22,592 nt of DNA from an uncultured Peptococcaceae bacterium (GTDB lineage Bacteria; Bacillota; Peptococcia; Peptococcales; Peptococcaceae), in the NCBI GenBank assembly GCA_900553245.1, contig USCP01000007.1, forward strand, positions 1 to 22,592, given 5' to 3'. The notes beneath the pieces were generated by a model, which worked only from the letters and a program-made list of their open reading frames with translations, searched no databases and had not been told where the DNA came from. This document shows, in pieces, positions 7,413 to 14,610 of this stretch (position 1 is the first letter of the stretch; each line of letters starts with the position of its first letter). The translations under genes and the position numbers were made by a program.

Positions 7413-7441
7413 AAGGCAGGAGAACATCTCCTGCCTTTTTT
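7413..7441 (+). terminator. Intrinsic terminator after rubrerythrin gene
   Basis: GGCAGGAG (7415-7422) pairs perfectly with CTCCTGCC (7428-7435) around a five-base loop, followed by six T residues. Confidence 0.93.
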
Positions 7442-7479
7442 GCATTGGCTGGATACTGTAAATGAAAGGATGATGAACC

Positions 7480-7989
7480 ATGGACAAAAAAGTGGCGACA
7501 CTCATTAACGAACAAATCAACAAGGAGTTTTACAGCGCCTATCTCTATCTTGATATTTCCAATTATTTTGCGGACCAAGATTTGGATGGTTTTGCCAATT
7601 GGTACAAGATTCAAGCTCAAGAGGAACGCGACCATGCCATGCTCTTTATTGAGTACATGCACAATAACAACGAGTCTGTGACCTTGGAAACCATTCAAAA
7701 GCCACAGGTGCCGTTTAATAGTCCGTTGGATCCTTTGGAAGTGGGGGCGGACCATGAGCGTTATGTGACCGGTTTGATTCACAATCTCTATGATGCTGCG
7801 TACAGCGTAAAAGATTTCCGTACCATGCAATTTTTGGATTGGTTCATTAAAGAGCAAGGGGAGGAAGAAAAGAACGCCGATGGCCTTGTGAAAAAATACA
7901 AGCTCTTTGGCAACGATCCAAAAAGCCTCTACCTTCTCAATCAAGAATTGGCGGCACGTGTGTATACAGCGCCATCGCTGGTGCTCTAA
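7480..7989 (+). CDS. ftnA: Bacterial non-haem ferritin, 169 aa
   Basis: This is a subunit of the 24-mer iron-storage shell, which oxidises Fe(II) and stores Fe(III) mineral in the cytoplasm. The ferroxidase centre is complete: E16, E49, H52, E93, Q126 and E129 stand at the positions expected for FtnA-type proteins. The ERDHA and KEQGEEE segments are characteristic. No haem-binding methionine typical of bacterioferritin is evident at the usual site. Length is normal. It lies 82 bases after rubrerythrin beyond a strong terminator, so expression is by read-through or an unseen promoter in 7442-7479. Pairing with rubrerythrin makes sense, since both remove Fenton reactants (peroxide and free iron). 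GAAAGGATG lies 5' of the ATG. Confidence 0.93.
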   Translation: MDKKVATLINEQINKEFYSAYLYLDISNYFADQDLDGFANWYKIQAQEERDHAMLFIEYMHNNNESVTLETIQKPQVPFNSPLDPLEVGADHERYVTGLIHNLYDAAYSVKDFRTMQFLDWFIKEQGEEEKNADGLVKKYKLFGNDPKSLYLLNQELAARVYTAPSLVL

Positions 7990-7995
7990 ATATCA

Positions 7996-8027
7996 TAAAA
8001 AGACAGGTCTAGGGGCCTGTCTTTTTT
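7996..8027 (+). terminator. Intrinsic terminator after ferritin gene
   Basis: AGACAGG (8001-8007) pairs with CCTGTCT (8016-8022). The flanking A run and T run extend the stem and make it potentially bidirectional. Confidence 0.88.
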
Positions 8028-8049
8028 GTTGTTGGAGAAAATATGCTCA

Positions 8050-8058
8050 TGGTATAAT
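8050..8058 (+). promoter_or_regulatory. Extended -10 promoter for the 8085 operon
   Basis: TGG precedes a perfect TATAAT (8053-8058), giving an extended -10 element. The -35 region is poor, as is common for this promoter type. It lies 27 bases before the start codon. Confidence 0.6.
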
Positions 8059-8084
8059 CAAAGAAAAGCAAAGGAGGACTTGTT

Positions 8085-8387
8085 ATGAGTACCTTCAGAA
8101 ATCATTCGACAGTGAAAGCGGTGGCCTTGCTTCTCAGTGTCATGCTACCGTGTGGCTATGTGTTATTTATGATGGGTGCGCCGGAGACAGGGATTCTCAA
8201 TATGCTCTGGTGTGGCTTTTACGGTGTATTGTTGACCCTTGTCTGCACGTTTCCTTGGTGGGTGAAGCTTGTGGTCACGGCAATCAATCTCTTGCCTTTC
8301 TGTATGTTGGGGCTGGGATTTCTTATGGGCGGTTGGAGCGGCTTGTTGTGGCTACTTGGAAAGGCTGTGCTACCGTTTGCCTTTTAG
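8085..8387 (+). CDS. Small integral membrane protein, 100 aa, unknown function
   Basis: After a short basic N-terminus there are three hydrophobic segments (about residues 11-31, 37-60 and 62-98, the last possibly two short passes). The protein has few charged residues and no recognisable enzymatic motif. AAAGGAGG (8070-8077) gives a strong start at 8085. The next gene begins 22 bases after its stop with no terminator, so both share one transcript and may act at the membrane together. I do not recognise a family. A 162-codon reading frame in another register over the same bases has no ribosome binding site and is a shadow. Confidence 0.7.
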   Translation: MSTFRNHSTVKAVALLLSVMLPCGYVLFMMGAPETGILNMLWCGFYGVLLTLVCTFPWWVKLVVTAINLLPFCMLGLGFLMGGWSGLLWLLGKAVLPFAF

Positions 8388-8409
8388 CGCCTTGAAGAGG
8401 TGATGGTCG

Positions 8410-9252
8410 ATGAAACAAGGAACGAAAAAATTCATCACATGGTTACTGGCGTTGGTACTCTTTGGTGGTGTCTTATGGGTGATTGATGCTTTTGTCGGCA
8501 ATCCGGTGTCGAAAATGCTTGCAACCAACACGGCGAAGGCACATTTGGCGGAGACCTATGCCGACACGGATTATGAGATTGAACGTGTGAGTTACAGTTT
8601 TAAGGATGGACAGTATCATGCCTTTGTGAAATCGCCATCCAGCAGAGATACAGAATTTACGTTGTATATCACGAAGGGGGGCACCCTCCGGCTTGATACC
8701 TTTGAGCGTGTCTCTAGCAGAGATAATACGGCGGCGCGCTTGGATGAAGCGTATCGTGCTCTTTGTGATACGCTTTTAGAAAGTGAGGCATTTCCGTATA
8801 CCTTGCATATTGCCTACGGTACTCTTGAGTTTACAAGAGACGCACTCTTAAAGGCGTCGTCACAAACCGATATTCCATCGTATGCGTTATTGCAGGATGA
8901 ATTGGTTCTTGACGGTGACTATGACATTCGGGATTTAGGCAGAAAAGCCGGCCATCTCATCATCTATGTGGAGGGGGAGACGGTGAGTGTCGATGAAGCG
9001 GCGCAGGTGATGTGTGATATTCGTCATCACTTTGATGACGCGGACATCCCATTTCGTGCGATGGATTTCGTGTTGTGGTATCCGCAAGATGACGATGGAC
9101 TCCGCAAGGATGGCGAGGTCCATGTGGCAGATTTTGCGTATGAGGAGATCCGTCCCGATGGGATGATTGAACGTGTGACAGCAGCCGATGAGGCACTTAC
9201 GGCTCACTATGAAAAAGAAGATGCCAAAAAGGCCGCTGAGATAAAAGATTAA
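8410..9252 (+). CDS. Membrane-anchored extracytoplasmic protein, YfjL-like, 280 aa
   Basis: One N-terminal hydrophobic segment (about residues 9-27) after a KKF-type basic start looks like a signal anchor. The rest is soluble and presumably outside the membrane. The segment following the anchor, GNPVSKMLATNTAKAHL, and then YSFKDGQYHAFVKSPSSRDT, recurs in many Firmicutes proteins of unknown role that resemble B. subtilis YfjL. The C-terminal third is rich in acidic residues with a charged tail. There is no lipobox and no catalytic motif visible. It is the second gene of the operon with the small membrane protein and ends at a strong terminator. The family resemblance is moderate and no function should be read from it. 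Confidence 0.65.
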   Translation: MKQGTKKFITWLLALVLFGGVLWVIDAFVGNPVSKMLATNTAKAHLAETYADTDYEIERVSYSFKDGQYHAFVKSPSSRDTEFTLYITKGGTLRLDTFERVSSRDNTAARLDEAYRALCDTLLESEAFPYTLHIAYGTLEFTRDALLKASSQTDIPSYALLQDELVLDGDYDIRDLGRKAGHLIIYVEGETVSVDEAAQVMCDIRHHFDDADIPFRAMDFVLWYPQDDDGLRKDGEVHVADFAYEEIRPDGMIERVTAADEALTAHYEKEDAKKAAEIKD

Positions 9253-9290
9253 AAAAGAAAGCGTGGCTTCTGTTGAAGTCACGCTTTTTT
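9253..9290. terminator. Bidirectional terminator between YfjL-like and MATE genes
   Basis: GCGTGGCTTC (9261-9270) pairs with GAAGTCACGC (9275-9284) around a TGTT loop with one wobble, with A residues on the left and T residues on the right. It serves the convergent genes on both sides. Confidence 0.88.
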
Positions 9291-9296
9291 GTGTCA

Positions 9297-10622
9297 TTAG
9301 GCAGCACCCATCATTTTGCGGTAGCGATTGTTGCAGCGACGAATGACCATGCTCACAATCAGCAATGTGATGGCTTCGGCGGCAGCAAAGGTGGACCAAA
9401 CGCCGGTCATGCCGAAGAGCGTTGAGAGCAGGAAGGCGCAAGGGATGGTGATGATGGCACCGCGCAAAAGGGAGGTGAGGGTGGCCCAGTTGGCAGCGGT
9501 GGTGGCTGCCAAATAGCAGGTGGCAGTGATGTTAAAGGCAGCAAAGAGATAGCCGGGAAAATAGAGTTTGATTCCCTGTACAGCAAGGATGCCCATTTCG
9601 ACATTGCCGGTGCTGTTAAAAATGGCGGCGATCGGTTCGGCAAAGAAGTTGGTCAAGGCAGTAATGGCAAGGGCCAGTACAAAACCTGTGATAAAGGCGA
9701 GGCGTTGGACCTTTGCCAAGGCGTGCCAATGGCCCTCGCCATAGTATTGGGAAAAGAGTGGTTGCGCCCCTTGGGAAAGTCCGATAAAGATGGCGCCTGC
9801 TACCTAGGCGATGTTGGCAATGATGCCGTAGGCAGCGACCCCGATGTTTCCAACCAAGCCGAGGATGAGGAAGTTAAAGACCAAGGTGGTGATGCCCAAG
9901 GCCAAGTCGCCGACAAGGGCTGCCACGCCCAAACGGCAGGCGTGAATGAAGCGGTGGACAGAGGGACGCACATGACGCAGATGGACGGTGGAGCGTTTTG
10001 AAAGCAAATGGGAGAGGTTGATAGTAATAGCGATGATTGGTGCGAAGGCGGTTGCCAACGCAGCGCCGGTCATGCCCAAGCCAAGGGGAAACATGAGGAT
10101 GTAATCCATTACGATATTAAAAATGCTGCTTGTAATGGTTGCAATCATGGCGACGGTTGGCGCACCATCGTTGCGCACAAAAGCGGCACAGATGTGATTA
10201 CACATGAAAAAAGGGGTGAACCACAAAAAGACCTGTGAATAGTCGATGCTTGGCGTGATGACACTGCCTTCGGCACCGAGCAGCCGCACCAGGGCTTCAG
10301 GAAAGACGGCGCCGACAATGACAAACGGAAGGCTGCACAGAATGGCAAAAAAGAGTGCATTGCCAAAATATTGATTTGCTTCTTCATCACCAACGGCGCG
10401 AAGAATGCGAAAGCGAGTGGCAGAGCCGATGGCAATCATATTACCAACGCCGAGAATAAGGCTATAAATCGGAAGTACCAAATTGAGGGCGGTGAGCCCG
10501 TCCGGTCCGACGCCTTTTGAAATAAAATAGGTATCTGCAAGGAAATAGGCGGAAATGCTCATCATCCCGAAAATATTGGGGATGACATATCGAAAAAAGC
10601 GTTTTTGAATGGATGCGGTCAT
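9297..10622 (-). pseudogene. MATE-family efflux transporter interrupted by an in-frame amber codon
   Basis: Read without the interruption, this frame gives a normal-length MATE (multidrug and toxin extrusion) exporter of about 440 residues with twelve membrane segments. It carries typical patterns such as IPNIFGMMSISAYFLADTYF at the start, AFVRNDGAP after the sixth segment, and GLSQGAQPLFSQYYG in the second half. A TAG at 9806-9804, just after the AYGIIANIA segment (about residue 273), stops translation. The frame then continues correctly to a TAA at 9297-9299. The missing residue is probably Leu, so a single change such as TTG to TAG is enough. TAG is used as a normal stop in this window (for example the WYL gene and the gene at 8085), so recoding is unlikely. 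The start at 10622 has AAAGGAG before it; an upstream in-frame ATG at 10673 does not. A very recent mutation or a sequencing error are both possible. Confidence 0.85.
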
Positions 10623-10685
10623 GCTGCTGCTCTCCTTTTTGGTGCTAAAAATATTGCTTAGCCATAGTATCATATTTATTTAACG

Positions 10686-10719
10686 CAGACCACTCAGAAG
10701 GCGCGGTCTGTCCCTTTTT
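10686..10719 (+). terminator. Terminator-like hairpin in the divergent MATE/ArsC spacer
   Basis: CAGACC (10686-10691) pairs with GGTCTG (10705-10710), followed by CCC and a T run (10715-10720) on the plus strand. No plus-strand gene lies upstream, so it would stop antisense or stray transcripts rather than a known mRNA. Confidence 0.45.
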
Positions 10720-10734
10720 TATGAGGGGTGCGCA

Positions 10735-10743
10735 TGCTATACT
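10735..10743 (+). promoter_or_regulatory. Extended -10 promoter for ArsC-like gene
   Basis: TGC is followed by TATACT (10738-10743). The -35 position is a run of T residues. The element lies about 59 bases before the start codon. Confidence 0.55.
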
Positions 10744-10801
10744 GTGTCATACTAAATGGCACTGTCGCCGGAGCGGCAGACGAATAGAAAGGAGTTTCAT
10801 G

Positions 10802-11155
10802 ATGAAACCGTTAGTGTTGTATTATCCGAAATGTACTACTTGCAAGAAAGCCCTCAAGTGGCTCGATGACAATGGCATTGCTTATGAAGGGCGTCATATT
10901 GTGGAAGCCAATCCCAGCGAAGAAGAATTGCGCCAATGGCACCGCGAAAGTGGGCTGCCCCTCAAGCGTTTTTTTAATACCAGTGGCATGCTTTACCGTG
11001 AACAAAATCTAAAGGACAAACTTCCTACCATGAGTGAAGACGAGCAATATGCCCTTCTTGCGACCGATGGGATGCTTGTGAAGCGTCCGCTTTTGATTGC
11101 CGATGGCGTGATTTGTCCGGGATTTAAGGAAGCGGAGTGGGAAAAACTCAAATAA
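10802..11155 (+). CDS. ArsC/Spx/YffB-family thioredoxin-fold protein, 117 aa
   Basis: This is a small cytoplasmic thioredoxin-fold protein of the ArsC-like family. It has the N-terminal YYPKCTTCKKA with a CxxC (C11, C14) and the conserved VKRPLLI near residue 93, which holds the family arginine. Relatives include the redox-controlled RNA-polymerase partners Spx and MgsR, YffB, and glutaredoxin-type arsenate reductases. The CxxC pattern resembles Spx/MgsR, but the C-terminal part lacks anything that fixes a role as transcription regulator. No ars operon genes are adjacent. AAAGGAG at 10788-10794 is spaced best for the second of two tandem ATGs (10799 and 10802). The DUF389 gene follows after 41 bases without a terminator, so co-transcription is likely. 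Confidence 0.8.
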   Translation: MKPLVLYYPKCTTCKKALKWLDDNGIAYEGRHIVEANPSEEELRQWHRESGLPLKRFFNTSGMLYREQNLKDKLPTMSEDEQYALLATDGMLVKRPLLIADGVICPGFKEAEWEKLK

Positions 11156-11196
11156 CAGGGGCCATTGATGTCAAACAATGAAAAGGAGGAGTTATT

Positions 11197-12225
11197 TTGG
11201 CCATTAAAGCAGTATTAAAGGATGCGTTCTCCTTAAAGGATGACACGGCTGACCATGATGAGATTCGTGACCGATTGATTGAGGGGGGTCAGGTTACCGG
11301 TTCAAATATGGGCATTCTGATGCTTGCCATTTTGATTGCTTCCATTGGGCTCAATATGAACTCAACGGCGGTCATTATCGGGGCGATGTTGATTTCGCCA
11401 CTGATGGGGAGTATTCAGGCGGCGGCGTATGGGATTGCAAGTTCAGATTTACAGTTGATTCGCAAGTCCTTTTTGGGCTTGGGCTTTCAGGTAGCGGTGA
11501 GCCTCTTGACCTCAACCATCTACTTTAAACTTTCGCCGATTTCTACAGCAACCTCAGAACTGTTGGCGCGTACCCAACCGACGATTTGGGACGTGCTCAT
11601 TGCCCTATGTGGGGGCTTGGCAGGGATCATTGGGATTACCCGTACTGAAAAATCCAATGTCATTCCCGGGGTCGCCATTGCTACCGCCCTCATGCCACCG
11701 CTTTGTACCTGTGGGTATGGGATTGCCACCGCCCAATGGAGTTTTCTCTTTGGTGCCGGGTATTTATTCTGTGTGAATGCCTATTTTATCCTATTTGCAT
11801 CCACACTGATTCTTGCGGTGCTTAATGTACCAAAGAAATTTAAGACCACGTTGAATGATGAGCAACGCAAAGCGTTACGCAATAAGATTGTTGTAAACAC
11901 CTTGATTGTGATTATTCCGAGCCTCTTTGTTGCCTATGACATGGTGCAAAATGCCGATAGCAACAAGGAAGCGATTTTGGGCTTTCGCAACGACAAGATG
12001 AATGTAGAAACCTTCACAGAAGAGGCGCAGATTCTCTATCCGCAAATTGATGCATTGCGTTTGAAACGTATTGAAGCGGTGAGCGTTGCAGGGGCAGAGT
12101 CGGCCCTTGAGCTCGAAATCAGTGCCGGAGAGCCGCTCAATAAAGAGGAGGCGGGACGACTAGAGGAATGGGCGGAAAGCATTTATGATGAGGATATTTC
12201 ACTTATTCAAAGACAAAGTGAATAA
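11197..12225 (+). CDS. DUF389 family membrane protein, 342 aa, TTG start
   Basis: This is a polytopic membrane protein of the DUF389 family, whose function is unknown. After a charged N-terminal ~35 residues, six to seven hydrophobic segments run to about residue 255. They include the family hallmarks NMNSTAVIIGAMLISPLMG and VIPGVAIATALMPPLC, which look like two halves of an inverted pore or ion path. The last ~85 residues form a soluble acidic domain. The start is TTG at 11197, set by AAAGGAGG (11182-11189) seven bases upstream; no ATG fits. Length and hallmarks agree with the family. It follows the ArsC-like gene on the same transcript and ends at a strong terminator. Confidence 0.85.
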   Translation: MAIKAVLKDAFSLKDDTADHDEIRDRLIEGGQVTGSNMGILMLAILIASIGLNMNSTAVIIGAMLISPLMGSIQAAAYGIASSDLQLIRKSFLGLGFQVAVSLLTSTIYFKLSPISTATSELLARTQPTIWDVLIALCGGLAGIIGITRTEKSNVIPGVAIATALMPPLCTCGYGIATAQWSFLFGAGYLFCVNAYFILFASTLILAVLNVPKKFKTTLNDEQRKALRNKIVVNTLIVIIPSLFVAYDMVQNADSNKEAILGFRNDKMNVETFTEEAQILYPQIDALRLKRIEAVSVAGAESALELEISAGEPLNKEEAGRLEEWAESIYDEDISLIQRQSE

Positions 12226-12235
12226 TGTTCATATT

Positions 12236-12275
12236 AAAAAAGCACAATCCCGAAGGATTGTGCTTTGAGTTTTTT
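12236..12275. terminator. Bidirectional terminator between DUF389 and FMN-lipoprotein genes
   Basis: A perfect 12-bp stem (12239-12250 with 12255-12266) closes a CGAA tetraloop. T-rich sequence follows on the plus strand and five A residues precede it, so it can end both convergent transcripts. Confidence 0.88.
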
Positions 12276-12278
12276 AGA

Positions 12279-12659
12279 TTAGTTGTTTGTGTCTTTGGAT
12301 GCGTCTTCTAAAGCGCGTGCCACGGCATCCTTTATGCCGTCAGAGGTGCGAGTGGCGCCGGAGATGCCGTCAACATCATAGCTCTGGGCTTCAATCATGG
12401 CGTCGGGCATTTTTTTGATGGCTTTGCCGCCACGGTCCGGGGTTTCATCGTTCTTGCCGACTTCGATATCGGTCATCTTGCCCCCTTCAATCGTGACGGT
12501 GACAGGTAAGTTTCCGCGATAGCCCTTGCCACTTTGGGTGTAAGTTCCATCGGTCCAGCTGCCGGCTTCTGCGATTTGGTAACTTGGTTCATCAGCGCCG
12601 CACGCAGAAAGTGTTGGCACGAATAACGCAATACAGAAAGTGGTAATTAATTTCTTCAT
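12279..12659 (-). CDS. FMN-binding domain lipoprotein, 126 aa
   Basis: This is a secreted lipoprotein. A basic start (MKK), a hydrophobic core and the lipobox LSAC put the acylated cysteine at residue 20, so the mature protein is anchored on the outer face of the membrane. The mature part is a single FMN-binding domain: a GTYTQSGKGYRGNLPVTVTI strand region and the C-terminal DGISGATRTSDGI, in which SGAT-T is the motif that covalently links FMN phosphate in RnfG/NqrC-type proteins. A flavinylating enzyme (ApbE) is not in the window. GGGAG precedes the ATG at 12659; the longer open frame to 12845 runs into the divergent gene and is not credible. Likely role: extracytoplasmic electron carrier (inference). 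Confidence 0.85.
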   Translation of the reverse strand: MKKLITTFCIALFVPTLSACGADEPSYQIAEAGSWTDGTYTQSGKGYRGNLPVTVTIEGGKMTDIEVGKNDETPDRGGKAIKKMPDAMIEAQSYDVDGISGATRTSDGIKDAVARALEDASKDTNN

Positions 12660-12686
12660 AAAAGACTCCCTTCGTGTCACAATGGT

Positions 12687-12715
12687 ATTGTAACCTAAGC
12701 CCGATGAGGTGTAAA
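12687..12715 (-). promoter_or_regulatory. Promoter for FMN-binding lipoprotein gene
   Basis: On the minus strand TTTACA (12715-12710) and TACAAT (12692-12687) are exactly 17 bases apart, close to consensus, ending about 28 bases before the ATG. Confidence 0.7.
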
Positions 12716-12735
12716 TGCCTAGAAGGTGGTGGACA

Positions 12736-12763
12736 TTGACGGTGGACATCAATAAATGATAAG
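12736..12763 (+). promoter_or_regulatory. Candidate promoter for nitroreductase operon
   Basis: TTGACG (12736-12741) is a good -35. The -10 is less clear: GATAAG (12758-12763) at 16 bases is the best candidate. Confidence 0.4.
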
Positions 12764-12813
12764 CTATGCGTTGGTGAGTATTAAACGTTGAACGAAAATG
12801 ATTGGAGAGAGCC

Positions 12814-13650
12814 ATGCCATCAAACGATATTATTGCAACCATCAAAGCGCGCAGAAGTGTGCGTACCTATACTGACAAACCGCTGTGTGAAGAGGATCGC
12901 GCTGCTTTATTGTTGATGATGGAGACGGCAGGAAATCCTTTTGGTGAGAAGGTTCGTTTGCACATTATTGATAAGGAAATCGATGCCAAAGGTGAAAAAT
13001 TGGGGACCTATGGCATTGTACGCGGTGCGCATACATTTTTGGGGGTGAGCGCTCCGCAAACGCCATTGTCGGCGCTTGCTATGGGCTACCAATTCGAAAG
13101 TCTGATTTTGGGTGCAACCGCAATCGGGCTTGGCACAGTATGGTTGGGTGGCTCTTTTAAACGTCCGCAATTTGCGCGAGCCATGGGGGTTCAAGAAGGT
13201 GAATGGCTGGCGGCGGTATCACCGGTCGGCTATGAAGCAGCACGCAAAGGCAGTGCCGAAAAAATCATGCGACGCGTCATTAAATCGGATGAGCGTGAAC
13301 TGTGGCGTGATATTTTCACTGAGGACGGTTTTCAAGTGCAACTGACAGAGGACGGTGCAGGGGATTATGCCGTACCGCTGGAAATGCTTCGCTGGGCACC
13401 GTCTGCGGCAAACGGCCAGCCTTGGCGTGTCGTCAAGAAGGACAACGTTTTTTATTTTTATGAGACCCACAAGGCGAGCTTGAGTGATACAGAAAAACGC
13501 ATGAAACAGATGGACTTGGGGATTGCCATTGCGCATTTCCATCTGACAGCGATGCAGCTTGGCTTGAAAGGTCGTTTCGAGGTGCGCCCACTCAAAGATG
13601 TTCATATTCCTGAAGATACCTTCTATCACATGTCTTGGGTGTGCGAATAA
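12814..13650 (+). CDS. Nitroreductase-family flavoprotein (TM1586-like), 278 aa
   Basis: This is a cytoplasmic FMN-dependent oxidoreductase of the nitroreductase fold. The N-terminal IKARRSVRTYTDKPL supplies the family's phosphate-binding arginines. The middle AMGYQFESLILGATAIGLGTVWLGG is the conserved dimer/FMN segment. A second half with WAPSAANGQPWRVVKK repeats the nitroreductase pattern, giving the tandem, single-chain layout of the TM1586-type nitroreductases. The physiological substrate is unknown. The ATG at 12814 follows GGAGAG (12804-12809). Seventeen bases separate it from the iron-sulfur flavoprotein gene downstream, so the two form an operon, with the partner a natural electron donor. 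The FMN-lipoprotein gene is divergent from it. Confidence 0.85.
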   Translation: MPSNDIIATIKARRSVRTYTDKPLCEEDRAALLLMMETAGNPFGEKVRLHIIDKEIDAKGEKLGTYGIVRGAHTFLGVSAPQTPLSALAMGYQFESLILGATAIGLGTVWLGGSFKRPQFARAMGVQEGEWLAAVSPVGYEAARKGSAEKIMRRVIKSDERELWRDIFTEDGFQVQLTEDGAGDYAVPLEMLRWAPSAANGQPWRVVKKDNVFYFYETHKASLSDTEKRMKQMDLGIAIAHFHLTAMQLGLKGRFEVRPLKDVHIPEDTFYHMSWVCE

Positions 13651-13667
13651 AGAGAGGAAGTTGATGT

Positions 13668-14426
13668 ATGATGACCATTACGAAGATTGTATTTAGTCCT
13701 ACCGGCGGTACCGACCGCGTGGCGGATATTTTGGCGAGAGCACTGGGGGATCAGGTGGTAACGGTTGATTTATGTGACCGCAATACCGATTTTTCAAAAG
13801 TAGAAATGGGTGATTTGGCAGTGATTGCCATGCCTTGCTTCTGTGGGCGTGTTCCACCGCTTGCGGCACGTCGTTTGGCAGAGATTCAAGGAGAAGGCAC
13901 TTCTGCGGTTGTGGTGGCAGTGTATGGCAATCGCGCCTATGACGATTTGCTTGTTGAAACTGCGGATCTTGCCGAACAAGTAGGCTTCCATGTGATTGCC
14001 GGTATCGAAGCTGTGGCAGAACACTCCATTGTGCGCGATTTTGCAAAGGGGCGTCCTGATGAAAGCGACGACGCGCAACTTCGTTTGTTTGCTGCGCAAA
14101 TCAACAATAAGCTCATCAGCGTTACTCGCAGCGAATTGACCCTTCCGGGCAATCGCCCATATAAAGAATACAAGTGTGGCGGCATGGTACCTGTTGCCGA
14201 TGACAACTGTATTAACTGCGGCAAGTGTGCACAAGCCTGTCCGACCGGTGCCATTGCTATGGATGACTTAAAGCATGCCGACGCGACTTTATGCATGTCT
14301 TGTATGCGTTGCATCGCAGTTTGTCCGGTGAATGCACGTGCCATTGATGCCGAACACTATGAAGGACTCAAAGCACACCTCAAGGATGTTTGCAGCGTAC
14401 GCAAAGAAGCGGTGCTTTACATTTAA
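13668..14426 (+). CDS. Flavodoxin-like protein with two [4Fe-4S] clusters, 252 aa
   Basis: This is a cytoplasmic electron carrier combining a flavodoxin-type FMN domain with a bacterial ferredoxin. Residues 10-15 (SPTGGT) form the FMN phosphate loop, and the flavodoxin fold extends to about residue 150. Eight cysteines then ligate two [4Fe-4S] clusters: C181, C184, C187 and C191, and C209, C212, C215 and C219, each quartet ending in CP. The layout is that of EFR1/aldehyde-ferredoxin-like clostridial proteins, and length is normal. It is the second gene after the nitroreductase, so it probably delivers low-potential electrons to it. A second ATG at 13671 is a possible start. A terminator follows. 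Confidence 0.9.
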   Translation: MMTITKIVFSPTGGTDRVADILARALGDQVVTVDLCDRNTDFSKVEMGDLAVIAMPCFCGRVPPLAARRLAEIQGEGTSAVVVAVYGNRAYDDLLVETADLAEQVGFHVIAGIEAVAEHSIVRDFAKGRPDESDDAQLRLFAAQINNKLISVTRSELTLPGNRPYKEYKCGGMVPVADDNCINCGKCAQACPTGAIAMDDLKHADATLCMSCMRCIAVCPVNARAIDAEHYEGLKAHLKDVCSVRKEAVLYI

Positions 14427-14453
14427 CACATAGCTTGAATAAAAGAATCAAAT

Positions 14454-14485
14454 AACGGGTTCCTCAAATAGAGGAGCTCGTTTTT
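14454..14485 (+). terminator. Intrinsic terminator after flavoprotein gene
   Basis: A 12-bp stem with two wobbles (14454-14465 with 14471-14482) closes an AAATA loop and is followed by a T run. Confidence 0.87.
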
Positions 14486-14533
14486 GGCTTTGTAGTGCCT
14501 AGTAGAGGACGATGCATCCTTTTTCTGAATAGT

Positions 14534-14562
14534 TTGACGTTCTTTGCTATGCATACTATAAT
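14534..14562 (+). promoter_or_regulatory. Near-consensus promoter for short-chain dehydrogenase gene
   Basis: TTGACG (14534-14539) and TATAAT (14557-14562) are 17 bases apart. Transcription would start near 14569, at the foot of a small hairpin (14569-14589) followed by five T residues, 5' of the ribosome binding site GGGAGG (14595-14600). Confidence 0.8.
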
Positions 14563-14610
14563 AATAGTAACGCAGAAATAACTGCGGTTTTTATGGGAGG
14601 CAACTATTAA

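Noticed and set aside
7366..7944. 192-codon minus-strand frame over ferritin
   Set aside because: It lies fully opposite a confident ferritin gene and runs through its upstream terminator; it shows no recognisable protein.
9804..9806. Pyrrolysine or other recoding at the MATE amber codon
   Set aside because: TAG ends several ordinary genes here, no PYLIS-like structure is evident, and MATE proteins are not known pyrrolysine proteins.
10802..11155. Calling the ArsC-like gene an arsenate reductase
   Set aside because: There are no ars neighbours, and the CxxC layout is shared with Spx, MgsR and YffB proteins.
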